Shown: one piece after another, positions 5,963 to 8,186 of the stretch
Numbering within the stretch: the first letter of the stretch is position 1
Layout of the letters: the number at the start of each line of letters is the position of its first letter
Assembly (NCBI GenBank): GCA_029553845.1
Contig: JAKPKF010000396.1
Location: forward strand, 1-8,186
DNA from: a bacterium
Lineage (GTDB): Bacteria > Patescibacteria > Dojkabacteria > SC72
Reading direction: 5' to 3'
Length of the DNA: 8,186 nucleotides
Notes under the pieces: model-generated
The model's database searches: none
What the model was told of the DNA's origin: nothing
Seen by the model: only the letters and a program-made list of their open reading frames with translations
Program-made: the position numbers and the translations under genes

Positions 5963-6056
5963 AATAAACAGCTGAGAAGTTGCCAATATATTGATAGGTA
6001 GAACACTTATAGTTATATTGGCTAAAAAGACTACCTACAAATAAGGTAGTCTTTTA
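5963..6056 (+). ncRNA. Structured leader or small RNA between promoter and terminator
   Basis: From the predicted start to the terminator there are about 94 nt without an ORF. A 9-bp perfect stem GCCAATATA/TATATTGGC (5982-5990 with 6014-6022) encloses a 23-nt loop. Within that loop TAGGTAG (5995-6001) is fully complementary to CTACCTA (6031-6037) downstream, which would make an H-type pseudoknot with connecting loops of 4, 12 and 8 nt, the last being A-rich (TAAAAAGA). CTACC is also the 5' arm of the terminator, so pseudoknot and terminator exclude each other. It may act as a cis attenuator for the fibre gene at 6070 or as a free small RNA. I do not recognise any known riboswitch class. Confidence 0.4.
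6025..6055 (+). terminator. Rho-independent terminator with conditional potential
   Basis: AAAAGACTACC (6025-6035) pairs perfectly with GGTAGTCTTTT (6045-6055), an 11-bp stem with a 9-nt loop; a T-A pair (6036 with 6044) can extend it. The 3' arm ends in TTTT, but the sequence then becomes A-rich, so the U-tract is short. It stands 14 nt before the start codon of the fibre gene, leaving no room for another promoter, so that gene must depend on readthrough or on antitermination. Confidence 0.75.
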
Positions 6057-6069
6057 ATAAAAAAAATAA

Positions 6070-8186
6070 ATGTTAGACGCAGCATATAATTTCGCAAAAA
6101 CAACAATCTCTCCATTTGGTTCTGGAGCAACATCAGCTACTTTGACTGATCCTACAAGATTTTTAGATCCATCAACCAAACAATATAATTGTGTTGTTTG
6201 GTGTTCTTCTCTTTATCCTAATCCAATAGATGATCCTAATAAAGAGATAGTAAGATTTACTGCTAAGAGTGGTTCTGTTTATACTTTTACTAGAGCACAA
6301 GAGGGAACAGAAGCAAAAGATCATAATATAGAAGATGAAATCTATTCTGTTGCTATAGTATTAACAGAGAAAATGATTTCTGATATTCAGGATGAGCTTG
6401 ATGATAAAGAACCAGTACTTACAAAAGGAAATCTATCTGGCTCGGGAGTAATAACCATAGATAATACAAGACAGGTTATTGGTGGAGTTGCTACAATTTC
6501 TCATACAGATAGTTCAACTGTTAGACATGTTACTGATACAGAGAAGTTAACTTGGAGTGGAAAGCAAGATGCTTTAGGATTTACTCCAGAAGACTCAGCT
6601 AATAAGAAAGAAGATTTATCAGATAATTCAAATACTTATTATCCTACCCAAAAGGCTGTAAAAGATGCAGTTGATACTAAATTAGCAATAGCAAATAAAG
6701 CAACAAGTACTGAAATAAATACAGGAACGGAGGATGGAAAATATGTAACACCTAAAGGATTGGCAGATCAAACAGTTTTAGAAAAAACCTCAAATAAAAA
6801 GACAACTATTACAGATAGTAATACTGACTATCCAACTGGTAGGGCAGTAAAAACTTATGCAGATGGATTAGTAGTTGGTGCTCTTAATTATAGAGGTGCT
6901 TATGATGCTTCAGGCGGAACATATCCAACAACAGGAGGCACAGGTTCTGGAGGAGCTGTAATGAAAGGAAATATGTGGATTATATCAGTAGCAGGAACTC
7001 TTGGTGGTGAATCAGTTCAGGTTGGAGATAGCATTATTGCTAATATAGATACTCCAGGACAAACAGCAAGTAATTGGAATCATTTAAATGCTAATATTAG
7101 TTATGTTCCAGAGAATGTAGCTAATAAGAAAACATCACTTACAGATAGCGATGTTGATTATCCTACTTGTAAAGCAGTTAATACAGGATTGAGTGGCAAA
7201 CAAAATACTTTAGGCTTTACTCCAGAGAATGTAGCTAACAAGAAGACAACTATTACAGATAGCGATATTGATTATCCAACTGGTAAAGCAGTTAAGACAG
7301 CAGTAGATGCTAAGCAAGATGCTTTAGGCTTTACTCCAGAGAATGTAGCTAACAAAAAGACAACACTTGCAGACAATAGTGATATCTACTATCCTACTCA
7401 GAAAGCGGTTAAAACTGCGGTAGATGCTAAAGAGCCTATTCTTACAAAGGGAAATCTATCTGGTTCAGGAGTAATAACTATAGACAATACAAGACAAGTC
7501 ATTGGTGGAACCGCCATAATTTCTCATACCGATAGTGCAACAGTTAGACACGTTACTGATACAGAAAAAGCAACATGGAATGCCAAACAAAATGCTCTAG
7601 GATTTACACCAGAAAATATAGCTAATAAATTAACAAGTTTTCAAACAACACCTGATGATATTCATTATCCTAGTGAAAAACTTGTTAAAAATAATTTAGA
7701 CACTAAAGCACCGCTAACATCTCCAACATTCGCAACCTCAATTACTGGTAGTTATTTAACTGCTTCAGAAATCTTAATAACAGATACAAGTAAGAATATA
7801 GTATCAGCTCCAGTGGCAACTTATCCTTCTCTTATAGAGTTAACTTATGTTAAGGGAGTTACTTCAGGAATACAATCACAGTTAAATAACAAACAAAATA
7901 CTTTAGGATTCACACCCGAGAATATAGCTAATAAGAAAACATCACTTACTGATAGTGATACTGATTATCCTACTTGTAAAGCAGTTAATACAGGATTGAG
8001 TGGTAAACAAAATACTTTAGGCTTTACTCCTGAAAATGTAGCTAACAAGAAAACATCTCTTGCAGATAATAGCGACACTTACTATCCCTCACAGAAAGCA
8101 GTTAAAACAGCAGTTGACGCCAAACAAGATGCTTTGGGTTTTACACCAGAGAATGTAGCCAACAAGAAAACAACTATTACAGATAG
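6070..8186 (+). CDS. Large repeat-built phage tail fibre / receptor-binding protein (3' end outside window)
   Basis: Open for 705 codons from ATG 6070 to the window edge. Residues 1-105 form an N-terminal head typical of fibres that dock onto the baseplate, with the marker F-T-R-A-Q-E-G-T near 73-80. Then come repeats of about 35-40 residues with the core KQDALGFTPENVANKKT, followed by S-D-x-D-Y-P-T-x-K-A-V-K-T-A-V-D-A; these shaft units are very common in phage fibres. An inserted unit at about 273-340 (NYRGAYDASGGTYPTTGG ... QVGDSIIANIDTPG ... NWNHLN) is a known fibre module. The unit LTKGNLSGSGVITIDNTRQV occurs twice (from about 118 and 458). A weaker segment near 540-600 (LTSPTFATSITGSYLTASE) is also typical. 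No catalytic motif seen. The start follows AATAAAAAAAATAA after a terminator-like hairpin. It probably forms a trimeric shaft; the receptor-binding end lies outside the window. Confidence 0.85.
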   Translation, partial: MLDAAYNFAKTTISPFGSGATSATLTDPTRFLDPSTKQYNCVVWCSSLYPNPIDDPNKEIVRFTAKSGSVYTFTRAQEGTEAKDHNIEDEIYSVAIVLTEKMISDIQDELDDKEPVLTKGNLSGSGVITIDNTRQVIGGVATISHTDSSTVRHVTDTEKLTWSGKQDALGFTPEDSANKKEDLSDNSNTYYPTQKAVKDAVDTKLAIANKATSTEINTGTEDGKYVTPKGLADQTVLEKTSNKKTTITDSNTDYPTGRAVKTYADGLVVGALNYRGAYDASGGTYPTTGGTGSGGAVMKGNMWIISVAGTLGGESVQVGDSIIANIDTPGQTASNWNHLNANISYVPENVANKKTSLTDSDVDYPTCKAVNTGLSGKQNTLGFTPENVANKKTTITDSDIDYPTGKAVKTAVDAKQDALGFTPENVANKKTTLADNSDIYYPTQKAVKTAVDAKEPILTKGNLSGSGVITIDNTRQVIGGTAIISHTDSATVRHVTDTEKATWNAKQNALGFTPENIANKLTSFQTTPDDIHYPSEKLVKNNLDTKAPLTSPTFATSITGSYLTASEILITDTSKNIVSAPVATYPSLIELTYVKGVTSGIQSQLNNKQNTLGFTPENIANKKTSLTDSDTDYPTCKAVNTGLSGKQNTLGFTPENVANKKTSLADNSDTYYPSQKAVKTAVDAKQDALGFTPENVANKKTTITD
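7155..7196 (+). repeat. 42-nt exact repeat in second fibre gene, copy 1
   Basis: Identical to 7962-8003, offset 807 nt (269 codons, in frame). It encodes DYPTCKAVNTGLSG. The flanks are nearly identical too, differing mostly at silent positions. Confidence 0.88.
7208..7241 (+). repeat. 34-nt exact repeat in second fibre gene, unit 1
   Basis: Identical to 7322-7355, offset 114 nt (38 codons). It encodes the shaft core LGFTPENVANK; a diverged further copy begins near 8016. Confidence 0.88.
7322..7355 (+). repeat. 34-nt exact repeat in second fibre gene, unit 2
   Basis: Second copy of 7208-7241, one shaft unit downstream. Confidence 0.88.
7962..8003 (+). repeat. 42-nt exact repeat in second fibre gene, copy 2
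   Basis: Second copy of 7155-7196. Recombination between the two would remove or add 269 residues of the shaft without a frame change. Confidence 0.88.

Noticed and set aside
5963..6056. tRNA or hammerhead-type ribozyme in the leader
   Set aside because: There is no cloverleaf, T-loop or CCA-like end, and the hammerhead core (CUGAUGA with GAAA) is absent.
2..8186. Recoded genetic code (TGA or TAG as sense)
   Set aside because: No in-frame TGA occurs in the long genes, Trp is always TGG, and TAG 5936-5938 is followed by promoter, leader and terminator elements rather than a continued coding frame. Standard code suffices.
7208..8186. CRISPR-like regular repeats
   Set aside because: The repeats are in-frame fibre shaft units with coding sequence between them and many silent differences; there are no spacers or cas genes.

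Overview
The window is a stretch of AT-rich phage or prophage late-gene DNA. All genes lie on the + strand, packed head to tail. The recognisable content is virion and tail-fibre material: the C-terminal end of one repeat-built fibre (left edge), a series of small proteins, a 913-residue repeat-rich beta protein, and the N-terminal 705 codons of a second repeat-built fibre that runs off the right edge. No integrase, replication gene, portal, terminase, lysis gene or host housekeeping gene is visible, so I cannot say whether this is a free phage or an integrated one.

Host clues conflict. Almost no start codon has a Shine-Dalgarno sequence. Most are preceded by an A-run of the form TAAATAAAAAAAATATG, which resembles leaders in Bacteroidota and in some other lineages that do not use Shine-Dalgarno pairing. 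Yet the best promoter (5927-5956) is of the classical sigma-70 type with an extended -10, which is not the Bacteroidota type. No in-frame TGA occurs in about 2,300 codons and tryptophan is always TGG, so the standard bacterial code fits. The host phylum stays open.

Layout. (1) 2-610: end of a fibre with 47-residue repeats. (2) 616-1637: three closely spaced small genes, namely a coiled-coil protein that may assist the fibre, a protein with a small helical module seen in phage structural and lysis proteins, and a 97-aa protein of unknown role. (3) 1638-1774: a gap with a doubtful 24-codon ORF. (4) 1775-5148: a 211-aa probable structural protein overlapping by ATGA a 913-aa protein made of an N-terminal Cys4 zinc ribbon and a long array of beta modules. 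(5) 5163-5486: a free-standing paralogue of that zinc ribbon with an acidic tail, then a tiny in-frame Glu-rich ORF separated from it by one stop codon. (6) 5525-5938: a 137-aa phage protein of unknown function. (7) 5927-6055: a promoter, a foldable leader and an intrinsic terminator. (8) 6070-8186: the second fibre.

Two things deserve most attention. First, the leader before the second fibre gene contains a possible H-type pseudoknot whose second helix uses the 5' arm of the terminator. The two structures exclude each other, so fibre expression may be controlled by attenuation. Second, an exact 35-nt repeat bridges a gene end, its stop codon and the following A-rich leader at two places 4 kb apart (1311-1345 and 5355-5389). 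It is read in different frames, and the second copy sits where the zinc-ribbon and acidic-tail ORFs are split. Together with the duplicated zinc ribbon, this suggests genes here are shuffled through short shared gene-start cassettes.
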